Part shown: piece after piece, positions 9,254 to 18,080 of the stretch
How positions within the stretch are numbered: position 1 is the first letter of the stretch
Layout of the letters: each line of letters opens with the position of its first letter
Assembly: GCF_900142875.1 (NCBI RefSeq)
Contig: NZ_FRCK01000002.1
Location: 372,001-436,000 of the forward strand
DNA: 64,000 nt
Direction of reading: 5' to 3'
Source of the DNA: Paracoccus solventivorans
Lineage (GTDB): Bacteria; Pseudomonadota; Alphaproteobacteria; Rhodobacterales; Rhodobacteraceae
Position numbers and translations under genes: made by a program
The notes under the pieces: model-generated
Databases searched by the model: none
What the model was told of the DNA's origin: nothing
Seen by the model: only the letters and a program-made list of their open reading frames with translations

Positions 9254-9378
9254 AACCCCGCCCGGGCTGGAAACCGCCGCCGAACCATGGGCATATTCCC
9301 CGGTGCCGCAACGGAACTCGGCCCGGGGCGCGGCCGTTGGCCCACAGGACAGCCCCAGGGACAAAGGAAACTTCTGCA

Positions 9379-9453
9379 ATGAACTCCATCATCTACATCG
9401 TCGGGCTGGTCGTCGTCGTGCTGTTCATCCTTTCGATGCTGGGCCTGCGCTGA
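9379..9453 (+). CDS. Small single-span membrane protein (24 aa)
   Basis: The frame MNSIIYIVGLVVVVLFILSM plus four residues ending in LGLR is a single predicted transmembrane helix with a positively charged end. A purine-rich ribosome site (AAAGGAAA) lies about 10 nt upstream of the ATG. Very short proteins of this type occur in Rhodobacteraceae, but I know of no assigned function. It lies between the divergent acrR and the downstream typA. The hydrophobic composition in a GC-rich context, and the good ribosome site, argue that it is translated. Confidence 0.6.
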   Translation: MNSIIYIVGLVVVVLFILSMLGLR

Positions 9454-9646
9454 CCGTTCTGCCCCGCCCCGCGGCGCCCGGGTCTTTCATCTTGCCGCAA
9501 GTATCCTGGGGGGTCCGGGGGCAGGCAGCCCCCGGGTTCCGGCCCCGGCTTCCGCAGCGCCACGGGCACCGGCCCCGCAATTCCGGGTGGCGTTCCCGCC
9601 GCTGCTGCGATAGGTCGCGCCCAAAGCTGCAAGACAGGCCCCCCGC

Positions 9647-11467
9647 ATGGACATCCGCAACATCGCGATCATCGCTCACGTCGACCACGGCAAGACGACG
9701 CTGGTCGACCAGCTGCTCAAGCAGTCGGGATCGTTCCGCGAGAACCAGGCCGTGGCCGAGCGGATCATGGATTCCGGCGACATCGAGCGTGAGCGCGGCA
9801 TCACCATCCTGGCCAAGGCGACCTCGGTCGAATGGAAGGGCACGCGCATCAACATCGTCGACACCCCCGGCCACGCCGATTTCGGCGGCGAGGTCGAGCG
9901 GATCCTGTCGATGGTCGATGGCGTCTGCCTGCTGGTGGACGCGGCCGAAGGGCCGATGCCGCAGACCAAGTTCGTGACCTCCAAGGCGCTGGCGCTGGGG
10001 TTGAAACCCATCGTGGTGCTGAACAAGGTCGACAAGCCCGCCGCCGACCCCGACCAGACCCTGAACGAGGTCTTCGACCTGTTCGCCAATCTGGGCGCCT
10101 CGGACGCGCAGCTGGATTTCCCGCATGTCTATGCCTCGGGGGTGAACGGCTGGGCGGTGGCCTCGCTCGACGACCCGCGCGAGGGGATGGGCGCGCTGTT
10201 CGACCTGATCCTGCGCCATGTGGAGCCGCCCCGGCAGTTGGCCCGCCGCGACGAGCCGTTCCGGATGCTGGCCACCACCCTGGGGGTGGACCCGTTCCTG
10301 GGCCGGTTGCTGACCGGCCGGGTCGAGGCCGGCACCGCCCGCGCCGGCGACACCGTCAAGGCGCTGTCGCGCGACGGCCAGCGGGTGGAACAGTTCCGCA
10401 TCTCCAAGGTGCTGGCGTTCCGCGGGCTCACCCAGACGCCGATCGACCAGGCGGTGGCGGGCGATATCGTGACGCTGGCGGGGATGGCGAAAGCCACCGT
10501 CGCCGACACCATCTGCGCCCCTGAGGTCGACACCCCCCTGCCCGCGCAGCCCATCGACCCGCCGACGATCTCGGTCACCTTCGGGATCAACGACAGCCCG
10601 CTCGCGGGCCGCGACGGCAGCAAGGTGCAGTCCCGCGTCATCCGCGAGCGTCTGCTGAAAGAGGCCGAATCCAACGTCGCGATCCGGGTCGAGGATACCC
10701 CGGGCGGCGAGGCCTTCGTCGTCTCGGGCCGCGGCGAATTGCAGATGGGCGTGCTGATCGAGAACATGCGCCGCGAGGGGTTCGAGCTGTCGATTTCCCG
10801 CCCGCGCGTGATCTTCCACGAAGAGGACGGCCAGCGGCTGGAGCCGGTCGAGGAAGTCATCATCGACGTCGACGACGACTTCACCGGCGTGGTCATCGAG
10901 AAGCTGACCGGCGACCGCAAGGGCGAGCTAATCGACATGCGCCCGGCCGGCCACGGCAAGACCCGCGTCGTCGCGCATGTGCCCTCGCGCGGGCTGATCG
11001 GCTATCAGGGCGAGTTCATGACCGACACCCGCGGCAACGGAGTGCTGAACCGCATCTTCCACGGCTGGACCCCCTACAAGGGCCCGATCCAGGGCCGCCG
11101 CCAGGGCGTGCTGATTTCCATGGAGGACGGGGTGTCCGTCGCCTATGCGCTGTGGAATCTGGAAGAACGCGGGCGGCTGTTCATCGGCGCGCAGGAACAG
11201 GTCTACCAGGGGATGATCATCGGCGAGCATTCCCGCGACAACGACCTGGAAGTGAACCCGCTCAAGGGCAAGAAGCTGACCAACATCCGCGCCTCGGGCT
11301 CGGACGAGGCGGTGCGACTGACGCCGCCGGTGCGGATGTCGCTGGAAGAGGCGATCGCCTATATCGCCGACGACGAGCTGGTCGAGGTCACGCCCAAGAT
11401 CGTGCGGCTGCGCAAGCGCTTCCTGGACCCGCATGAACGCAAGCGCCAGGCCCGCGCGGAAACCTGA
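9647..11467 (+). CDS. typA: Translational GTPase TypA/BipA
   Basis: This 606-aa ribosome-associated GTPase of the EF-G-like group is involved in 50S assembly and stress adaptation. The G-domain motifs are all present: [10 protein letters not shown] (P-loop, residues 9-18), RERGITI (switch I), [14 protein letters not shown] (switch II, about 75-88) and NKVDKP (about 129). Later domains include the EF-G III/V-like segments and the TypA-specific C-terminal domain ([17 protein letters not shown], then the conserved end [13 protein letters not shown]). Length agrees with E. coli BipA (607 aa). The upstream 9480-9600 stretch carries an intergenic repeat (TATCCTGGGGGG followed by a GGGGGC/GCCCCC hairpin). 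Confidence 0.96.
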   Translation: MDIRNIAIIAHVDHGKTTLVDQLLKQSGSFRENQAVAERIMDSGDIERERGITILAKATSVEWKGTRINIVDTPGHADFGGEVERILSMVDGVCLLVDAAEGPMPQTKFVTSKALALGLKPIVVLNKVDKPAADPDQTLNEVFDLFANLGASDAQLDFPHVYASGVNGWAVASLDDPREGMGALFDLILRHVEPPRQLARRDEPFRMLATTLGVDPFLGRLLTGRVEAGTARAGDTVKALSRDGQRVEQFRISKVLAFRGLTQTPIDQAVAGDIVTLAGMAKATVADTICAPEVDTPLPAQPIDPPTISVTFGINDSPLAGRDGSKVQSRVIRERLLKEAESNVAIRVEDTPGGEAFVVSGRGELQMGVLIENMRREGFELSISRPRVIFHEEDGQRLEPVEEVIIDVDDDFTGVVIEKLTGDRKGELIDMRPAGHGKTRVVAHVPSRGLIGYQGEFMTDTRGNGVLNRIFHGWTPYKGPIQGRRQGVLISMEDGVSVAYALWNLEERGRLFIGAQEQVYQGMIIGEHSRDNDLEVNPLKGKKLTNIRASGSDEAVRLTPPVRMSLEEAIAYIADDELVEVTPKIVRLRKRFLDPHERKRQARAET

Positions 11468-11576
11468 CCCGGGACTGCAATTCCGCGCAAAGACACGAAA
11501 ATTCGCTTGCGATCCGTCGGACCCTGACCCAAGGTTCGCCGGCTTGGTGGCGATCTGACAAACAGACAACCCTGAA

Positions 11577-12194
11577 ATGACGACTTCGACGGAAAATGAC
11601 GCTGGCCGCTCGGTCATGGACCGATTGCTGCATTCCGCAGTGGATCAGCTGCGCGAAATCCCCACGTTCCGGGTCAGGGTGGACGAGGTTGCGGACCGGG
11701 CCGGCATTCCGCGGCAAGAGGCGCGGGCGATCTTTCCCGAGGATGCGGCGCTGAACGAATCCCTCGCCGGGTTTGCCATGGTGCAGATGGCCGACGCGAT
11801 GACCCAGGCGCTGATCGCGGCGCCCGGCGGCGACAACCGCGCCGCGCTGATCGGCCTGTCCGAGGCCTATGTGAACTGGGCACGCCGCAACCGCGCGCTT
11901 TACGGCGCCATCTCGAGCCGGCTGCTGCAGCCCTCGGGCGCCGATTCGATCGTGCGGCGCTATGATGCCAGCTTTGCGCCGCTGGTCCGCCGCTACCTGA
12001 GCGAGGACAAACCGGGCAGCACCACCCGCCGCGCCGCGCTGGCGCGGGCGGCGATGTTCGGACTGACCGATCTCATCCTGGAGCGGCGCGAGACCATCTG
12101 GCTGCTGCCGCACCAGGACCTTGATGCCGAGATCTCGGCCACCATCGCCGAGCTTGTGGACCTGCTGCTGACCGGACGGCCCGCCGGGGGCTGA
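11577..12194 (+). CDS. TetR-like transcriptional regulator
   Basis: This 205-aa protein has an N-terminal region (residues 12-60) that fits a TetR helix-turn-helix: FRVRVDEVADRAGIPRQEA then AIFPEDAALNESL. The C-terminal part (about 95-190) resembles the WHG-type effector domain (NWARRNRALYGAISSRL). The HTH is diverged: the usual F/Y-Y-x-F after the recognition helix reads ARAIF. Ligand and target genes are unknown. It follows typA by 109 bp on the same strand and precedes a convergent ferredoxin gene. Confidence 0.72.
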   Translation: MTTSTENDAGRSVMDRLLHSAVDQLREIPTFRVRVDEVADRAGIPRQEARAIFPEDAALNESLAGFAMVQMADAMTQALIAAPGGDNRAALIGLSEAYVNWARRNRALYGAISSRLLQPSGADSIVRRYDASFAPLVRRYLSEDKPGSTTRRAALARAAMFGLTDLILERRETIWLLPHQDLDAEISATIAELVDLLLTGRPAGG

Positions 12195-12219
12195 GCGGCC
12201 CCGCCCCCGGGCCGGGCCC

Positions 12220-12744
<525 letters not shown>

Positions 12745-12802
12745 TCATGGGTGAGACATCCCGTCCCGTCCGCGCGGCGGGGTTGGCCGGGGCGCACCCC
12801 CT

Positions 12803-12833
12803 CGGGTTTCTTTCTGGTCCAAATACCCATGCG
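12803..12833 (-). repeat. Inverted intergenic repeat, copy B
   Basis: This is the reverse complement of the 12626-12656 element (CGGGTTTCTTTCTGG then TCCAAATACCCATGCG). Each copy sits next to the end of a minus-strand gene region. A 150-bp segment without a convincing gene lies between the two copies. Confidence 0.7.
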
Positions 12834-12854
12834 CCCCGTGCCGCCAGGATCAGC

Positions 12855-14072
12855 TCATGCCCGTTTCAGCGCCAGCACCGCGTTCAGCCCGCCAAAGGCG
12901 AAGGCGTTGGACAGCACCGCCCCGACCCTTGCCTCGCGCGCCTGGTTCGGCACCACGTCCAGCGCGCATTCCGGGTCCGGCTCTTCATAGCCGATGGTGG
13001 GGGCGATGATCCCGTCGCGCAGCGCCATGATGCAGGCCAGCAGCTCGACCGCGCCGGTGCCGCCGATCAGATGCCCGTGCATGGATTTCGTGGACGAGAT
13101 CAGCAGCCGGTCGGCGTGCTGGCCGAAGGCATGGGCGACGGCGGCACATTCGGTCTTGTCGTTGGCGGCGGTGCCGGTGCCATGCGCGTTGATATAGCCG
13201 ATCTCGTCGGGGTTCAGCCCGGCGTCGCGCATCGCCCCGGCGATGGCGCGTTCCGCGCCCTGGGCCGAGGGCATCACGATGTCCTGCGCATCCGCCGACA
13301 TGGCGAAACCCACCACCTCGGCCAGGATCTCGGCGCCGCGGGCAGCGGCATGGTCCCAGTCCTCGAAGACGAAGACCCCGGCGCCCTCGCCCTGCACCAT
13401 GCCGTTGCGGTTGGCGGAAAACGGCCGGCAGGCGTCGCGCGACATCACGCGCAGCCCCTCCCACGCCTTGATGCCGCCGAAACACAGCATCGCCTCGGCG
13501 CCCCCCGAAAGCATCACCCGCGCCGCGCCCGCGCGCACCATCTGGAACGCCAGCCCCATGGCGTGATTGGACGAGGCGCAGGCCGTCGCCACGGTGAACG
13601 AAGGGCCGCGCAGCCCGAACTCCATGCTGACATGGCTGGTGGCGGCGTTGTTCATCAGCTTGGGCACGACAAAGGGGTGGACGCGGTTCTTCCCCTCTTC
13701 GAAGACGGCGCGGTAATTCTCGTCCCAGGTGTTCAGCCCGCCTCCGGCGGTGCCCAGCACCACCCCCGAACACAGCCCCAGCTCGCCCTGGAAGCTCAGC
13801 CCGGACTGCGCCACCGCTTGTTTCGCGGCCAGCATGGTGAACTGGGTAAAGCGGTCGTAAAGCGCGATCTGCTGGCGGTTGAAATGATCCTCGGCGCGCC
13901 AGTCCCGCACCTGCGCGCCGATGCGGACCGACAGGCGCTCGACGTCGCGGAACTCCAGCGGGCTGATGCCGCAGCGCCCCTCGCGCATCGCCGCCAGGGT
14001 CTGCGGCACGTCGCGGCCCAGCGCGTTGACCGTGCCGGCCCCGGTGATCGCGACCCGCCGCGGACCGCTCAT
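12855..14072 (-). CDS. Beta-ketoacyl-ACP synthase (FabF-like) of the lipid A-linked cluster
   Basis: This 405-aa condensing enzyme carries the complete KAS I/II catalytic triad: Cys in TACASSNHAMG (about residue 165), His in NAHGTGTAANDKTE (about 300) and His in HGHLIGGTGAVE (about 335). It would extend an acyl chain carried on an acyl carrier protein using malonyl-ACP. Its start overlaps the stop of the ACP gene by 4 bp, and lpxD is next upstream, so it is translationally coupled to a dedicated ACP and an acyltransferase of lipid A synthesis. This parallels the acpXL/fabF-XL clusters of rhizobia, which make very long acyl chains for lipid A. Making a special lipid A acyl chain is therefore an inference from context, not shown by sequence alone. 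Confidence 0.9.
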   Translation of the reverse strand: MSGPRRVAITGAGTVNALGRDVPQTLAAMREGRCGISPLEFRDVERLSVRIGAQVRDWRAEDHFNRQQIALYDRFTQFTMLAAKQAVAQSGLSFQGELGLCSGVVLGTAGGGLNTWDENYRAVFEEGKNRVHPFVVPKLMNNAATSHVSMEFGLRGPSFTVATACASSNHAMGLAFQMVRAGAARVMLSGGAEAMLCFGGIKAWEGLRVMSRDACRPFSANRNGMVQGEGAGVFVFEDWDHAAARGAEILAEVVGFAMSADAQDIVMPSAQGAERAIAGAMRDAGLNPDEIGYINAHGTGTAANDKTECAAVAHAFGQHADRLLISSTKSMHGHLIGGTGAVELLACIMALRDGIIAPTIGYEEPDPECALDVVPNQAREARVGAVLSNAFAFGGLNAVLALKRA

Positions 14073-14341
14073 CCGCGCTCGGCGATCAGCCGTTCCACCG
14101 CCGCGATGATCGCGCCCATCGAGGAGATGTCGAAGTCGGATTTCTCCGGCTCGTTGGCATTGAACGGGATGGTGATGTCGAACGCCTCTTCGATGGCGAA
14201 GATCGATTCGACCAGCCCGAGGCTGTCGACCCCCAGCTCGGCCGGGCTGGCGTCCGGGGTGATCTGCGCGGGGTCGAGCATGGCCTGTTCGGCGATGATC
14301 GCCACGATGCGGTCATGAATGCTGGGGGTGCTGGTCGACAT
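14069..14341 (-). CDS. Dedicated acyl carrier protein (AcpXL-like)
   Basis: This acidic 90-aa protein carries the phosphopantetheine attachment motif GVDSLGLVE (Ser at about residue 41), helices typical of ACPs (DRIVAIIAEQ at the N-terminus, AIIAAVERLIAE at the C-terminus) and an extra stretch before the last helix, as in AcpXL. The housekeeping AcpP of alphaproteobacteria has a differently spaced DSLD motif, so this is a second, pathway-specific ACP. It overlaps the ketosynthase gene and lies 15 bp after lpxD. Confidence 0.87.
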   Translation of the reverse strand: MSTSTPSIHDRIVAIIAEQAMLDPAQITPDASPAELGVDSLGLVESIFAIEEAFDITIPFNANEPEKSDFDISSMGAIIAAVERLIAERG

Positions 14342-14356
14342 GAAAGCGCCTCTGTC

Positions 14357-15457
14357 TCAGTCCTTCTGCATCAGCCGGGCCACGGTCTTCTGCAGCTCGG
14401 CGAATTGCGCGGCCATGCGCGGCAGGCGGCGCACCGCCTTGTTGATTTCCAGCTGGGTTTCCATCCTGGTGGCCGGTGAGCCCAGCACCACCCGCCCCGC
14501 CGGCACGTTGGTAAAGATCTTGCTGGCGCCGCCGGCGATCACGTCGTCGCCGATGAAGATGTTGTCGTTCACCCCGCAATGCCCGGCCAGCACCACCCGG
14601 TCGCCGATCCGGGCCGAGCCCGCGACCCCGGCCAGCCCGCACAACAGGCAGTCGCGGCCGATGCGGACGTTGTGGCCGACCTGCACCAGGCTGTCGATCT
14701 TGGTTCCCGACCCGACCGAGGTGTCCCGGATGGTGCCGCGGTCGATGGTGGCGTTCGCCCCGATCTCGACGTCGTCGCCCAGGGTGACGCCGCCCAGCGA
14801 ATGGATGCGCACCCAGTGCTGGTCGCGGATCTCGCTGCGGGCGCCGAGGGTGTGGCGGATTTCCTCGATCCCCGAGACCTCGGGGGTGACGAATGAGAAC
14901 CCGTCGCCGCCGATCACCGCCCCGGACTGCACGATCAGCCGCTCGCCGGCGGTCACGCCATGGGCGATGCGCACGCCTGCGTGGATGGTGGCGTCCCGGC
15001 CGATCACGCTCTCCGCGCCGATGCTGGCATGGGCGCCGATCCGGGCGCCGCCGCCCAGCCGCACCCGCGGCCCGATCACCACGAAGGGCCCGATCGAGGC
15101 ACCCTCGCCGATCTCTGCGCTGGGGTCGATCACCGCGGAGGGGTGGATGCCGGCGGGAAACTCGGCGCCGCGGTCCAGTGCGCGGGTGACCCCGGCCATC
15201 GCCAGCCGCGGCCGCGCCACGATGGCGGCGCCGGCCAGGCCCAGCGCCTGCGGGTCCATGCCTTCGGACAGCAGCGCCACGGCGCCGGGGACCAGGTCGG
15301 CGGCGAACTTGGGCGACATCGCCATGGCGATCCGCGCCGCGCCGTCCGCCGCGGGGGCGGCGTCGGCGGGCTCGGCCGCGCCGGTGATCCGCAGCGCGCC
15401 ATCGCCCCACAGCCGCGCCCCGAGATCGCGCGCAAGATCTTCCAAGGTTATCGTCAT
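14357..15457 (-). CDS. lpxD: UDP-3-O-(3-hydroxyacyl)glucosamine N-acyltransferase LpxD
   Basis: This 366-aa enzyme of the Raetz pathway transfers a 3-hydroxyacyl chain from ACP to the 2-amine of UDP-3-O-acyl-glucosamine. An N-terminal uridine-binding domain (about residues 1-100) is followed by a left-handed parallel beta-helix of hexapeptide repeats (I-G-x-x-x-x units, about 105-320). The catalytic His lies in the QVGHNVRIG region, and the C-terminal helix ends QFAELQKTVARLMQKD. Length is a little above E. coli LpxD (341 aa). The usual neighbours (bamA, fabZ, lpxA) are absent, so this may be a second, cluster-specific LpxD paired with its own ACP. Confidence 0.93.
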   Translation of the reverse strand: MTITLEDLARDLGARLWGDGALRITGAAEPADAAPAADGAARIAMAMSPKFAADLVPGAVALLSEGMDPQALGLAGAAIVARPRLAMAGVTRALDRGAEFPAGIHPSAVIDPSAEIGEGASIGPFVVIGPRVRLGGGARIGAHASIGAESVIGRDATIHAGVRIAHGVTAGERLIVQSGAVIGGDGFSFVTPEVSGIEEIRHTLGARSEIRDQHWVRIHSLGGVTLGDDVEIGANATIDRGTIRDTSVGSGTKIDSLVQVGHNVRIGRDCLLCGLAGVAGSARIGDRVVLAGHCGVNDNIFIGDDVIAGGASKIFTNVPAGRVVLGSPATRMETQLEINKAVRRLPRMAAQFAELQKTVARLMQKD

Positions 15458-15478
15458 GCCGCTCTCCTTGCGATGGTC

Positions 15479-17107
15479 CTACTGCGCCAGCGCGGCCGTT
15501 TCCAGCCCGGTGGCCCCGGCCTCGGCGGCGGCCTGCTGCAACGCGCGCCACACCGCCGGGTCGCGGTCGTAGATGTCGCGGAAATGGCGGATGGTGCCGT
15601 CCTCGTCCACGGTGGTGGTGAAATAGACCAGATGCACCGGCTGGCCGGCGGCCTTCAGGAACCGCTCGGTCCCCGACTGGCGGGCGCGGGCATAGGTGGC
15701 GGCCGGGTCGGCGCTGGCGCCTTCCAGCAGCACATGGGCCAGCTCGACCGGCTTCTGCACCCGGATGCAGCCGTTGGAGAACGCGCGCACCGATTCGCTG
15801 AAAAGTCCTTTGGTTGGCGTGTCATGCAGATAGATGTTCATGCTGTTGGGGAAGATGAACTTGACCTCTCCCAAGGCGTTGTCGGCGCTGGGTTTCTGGC
15901 GCAGCCGATAGGGAAAGCTCTTGGCGGTATAGCGCGAGAAATCGACCGAGGCGCGGTCCACCACCCGGCCGCGGCTGTCCACCACGTCCAGATGCGCGGC
16001 GGCAAAGCGGTTCTGCTGCAGCCGCGGCAGATAGTCCCGGATCGCCATGCTGCGCGGCACGTTCCAGCTGGGGTTGACCACCACGTTCTGCATCACGTCG
16101 GAAAACTCGGGCGTGCGCCAGTCGTCGCGGTCCTTGCCGATCACTGCGCGGCTTTCATAGATGGTGCGGCCGCCGTCCTTCACCCGCACGTTGAACTCGG
16201 GCAGGTTCACCCAGATCATCCGCGTGTCCAGGTCGTGGCCGTTCATCCAGCGCATCCGTTCCAGCGCGATCAGCAGGTCGCGCGAATCGGCGTCCCTACC
16301 CCCGTTCAGGCGGTCGAGGGTGCGCGGCCCGGCCACCCCATCGGGCGCGAGCCCCACCCGGGCCTGATAGGCGCGAAGCTGCCGGGCGAGATCGGCGTCG
16401 AACAGCTCGGGCTCGGCCGAGTCGGCCGCGAATCCCGCCGCCGCCAGCCGGGCGCGCAGCAGCGCGACGGCCGGGTCGCGCGCGCCCTCGCGCCAGGCGC
16501 CGGCGGGCACCTGCGGCAGGTCGGGGTCGATGGCAGGGCCGGTCCGCGCCGCCAGCGCCGCCTGTAACACACGGTATTCGGGGGTCTGCGGCGCGACCGA
16601 GGCCAGCGCGGCCGTCGGGTCCGGGGCCTCGACAAAGCGCCGCAGCAGCTGGTCGAGCGGCGTTCGCAGCACATCGCGGCGGATTTCCGGGTGGACGCGG
16701 CGCGGCTCGAGGATGCCGCCGCCGACGTCATGGGTCCAGCGGGCAAAGCTGCGGGCAAAGGCGAGCTCGGTCTCGACCGGCGCCGGCATCGCGGCATCCA
16801 GCCGGCGCAGACGTTCGACGCCATAAACATCGGGCAGCCCGTGCGCCGCCGCCTGCCCCACCTCGGCAATCAGCGCGGCCCGCAGCGGCGCCCCCTCGGG
16901 CGCGGCAAAGACCGGCTGCAAGCCGGTTCCGCCGTACCACGCCGCCAGCCCCGGGTCGTCCGACACCCCCCGCGCCAGTGCCCAATCCGCAGCGCCGAAG
17001 TCGAGTCGCGGCGCCGGCGCGCCGGCAGCGGCGGCGGTTGGCAGCGCCACGGCCGCCGCCAGCAGAATCGCCCCCATGCGACAAAGGAAAAGCGGGCAGA
17101 GCATCAT
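15479..17107 (-). CDS. L,D-transpeptidase, YcbB/LdtD family
   Basis: The open frame extends far upstream, but a start near 17107 (17104 is an alternative) yields a signal peptide (MLCPLFLCRMGAILLAAAVA) and about 542 aa, the family length. The N-terminal scaffold domain is followed by a peptidoglycan-binding repeat (about residues 205-265: LRAYQARVGLAPDGVAGPRT) and a YkuD catalytic domain. The active-site motif is complete: His in YLHDTPTKGLF and the nucleophile Cys in FSNGCIRV. The protein makes 3-3 cross-links in peptidoglycan or acts as a related periplasmic transpeptidase. It is 21 bp upstream of lpxD on the same strand, so it may head an envelope operon, and it is divergent from the DUF882 protein at 17402. 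Confidence 0.9.
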   Translation of the reverse strand: MMLCPLFLCRMGAILLAAAVALPTAAAAGAPAPRLDFGAADWALARGVSDDPGLAAWYGGTGLQPVFAAPEGAPLRAALIAEVGQAAAHGLPDVYGVERLRRLDAAMPAPVETELAFARSFARWTHDVGGGILEPRRVHPEIRRDVLRTPLDQLLRRFVEAPDPTAALASVAPQTPEYRVLQAALAARTGPAIDPDLPQVPAGAWREGARDPAVALLRARLAAAGFAADSAEPELFDADLARQLRAYQARVGLAPDGVAGPRTLDRLNGGRDADSRDLLIALERMRWMNGHDLDTRMIWVNLPEFNVRVKDGGRTIYESRAVIGKDRDDWRTPEFSDVMQNVVVNPSWNVPRSMAIRDYLPRLQQNRFAAAHLDVVDSRGRVVDRASVDFSRYTAKSFPYRLRQKPSADNALGEVKFIFPNSMNIYLHDTPTKGLFSESVRAFSNGCIRVQKPVELAHVLLEGASADPAATYARARQSGTERFLKAAGQPVHLVYFTTTVDEDGTIRHFRDIYDRDPAVWRALQQAAAEAGATGLETAALAQ

Positions 17108-17401
17108 GCGGAATCCTGACAGGTCATCCCCAGACATATGCGACAGAATCGCGCAGATGGAACCGGCGAGGGCCGGGATTGCGGCCCCGAGCGTTGCATT
17201 GCGGATACAGTGCTGTGGGCCATCTGCTGCACCCTGGTCACGATCGGCAGGATTTCGCCTATGATGGCATGAAATCGCCTGCCACGGGAACTCACGGTTC
17301 CGCAACCGTGCCCGCGGTGACATATTGTTAAGCAGTCCGGGGTAAACCGGCACCGTCAGGCGACTGGCGCAAAGAAGAACGCAGGACAGGCGGATCTGAA
17401 C

Positions 17402-17959
17402 ATGACCTTCGAATTCTCGCGACGCGGCATTCTCGGCGTGTTCGCGGCAACCACGGTTGCGGCGGCTCCGGTTATGGCGAATGCCTTTGGCCTCATGCGC
17501 GGCGCCGGCGATTACCGGCGCGTCCGGATGTATTCCGGCCGGACGGGCGAAAGCCTCGATACGGTCTATTGGGTGGATGGCAAGTATATCCGCGATTCCC
17601 TCAATGAGATCAACATTTTCATGCGGGACTGGCGCACCGGGCAGGTGATCGGGATCGACCCGCGGACCATCGACATCGCTGCCGCCAGCCACCGGCTGCT
17701 GCAGACCAACGAACCCTACATGATGCTGTCGGGCTACCGCTCGCCCAAGACCAACGCCATGCTGCGCGCCCAAAGCAGCGGCGTCGCGAAAAGCTCGCTG
17801 CACATGAGCGGCAAGGCCGCGGATCTGCGGCTGAAATCGCGGTCGGTCGGGCAGATGTACAAGGCCGCGGCCTCGTGCCGGGCGGGCGGCGTCGGCAAAT
17901 ACTCGCGCTCGAACTTCGTCCATATGGACTGCGGCCCGCTGCGGACCTGGGGCTCCTGA
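17402..17959 (+). CDS. DUF882/YcbK-type M15-like peptidoglycan protein (Tat-exported)
   Basis: This 185-aa protein has a twin-arginine-like start (SRRGILGVFAATTVAAAP) and a probable cleavage after VMANA. The rest is a DUF882/YcbK domain related to M15 peptidases and the MepK endopeptidase. Two metal-binding signatures are visible: SSLHMSGKAADLR (His and Asp) and NFVHMDCGP (His). E. coli MepK cuts 3-3 peptidoglycan cross-links, the products of L,D-transpeptidases. The divergent neighbour is exactly such a transpeptidase, which suggests a make-and-cut pair. That pairing is an inference. Confidence 0.88.
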   Translation: MTFEFSRRGILGVFAATTVAAAPVMANAFGLMRGAGDYRRVRMYSGRTGESLDTVYWVDGKYIRDSLNEINIFMRDWRTGQVIGIDPRTIDIAAASHRLLQTNEPYMMLSGYRSPKTNAMLRAQSSGVAKSSLHMSGKAADLRLKSRSVGQMYKAAASCRAGGVGKYSRSNFVHMDCGPLRTWGS

Positions 17960-17985
17960 GTTCATCCTCCGGCGCAAGCCTTGCG

Positions 17986-18010
17986 AAGCCCGCATATTCC
18001 TGCGGGCTTT
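17986..18010 (+). terminator. Rho-independent terminator after the DUF882 gene
   Basis: A perfect 9-bp stem (AAGCCCGCA / TGCGGGCTT) with a 6-nt loop and a short T end lies 27 bp after the stop codon at 17959, before the next gene (manC) starts at 18081. Confidence 0.85.
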
Positions 18011-18080
18011 CGCATTTTCACGCGGCGGTGCATGAGGGAGATATCCGCCCGCGCCGCCGGGCCCTTCGCGGAGAGCCGAC

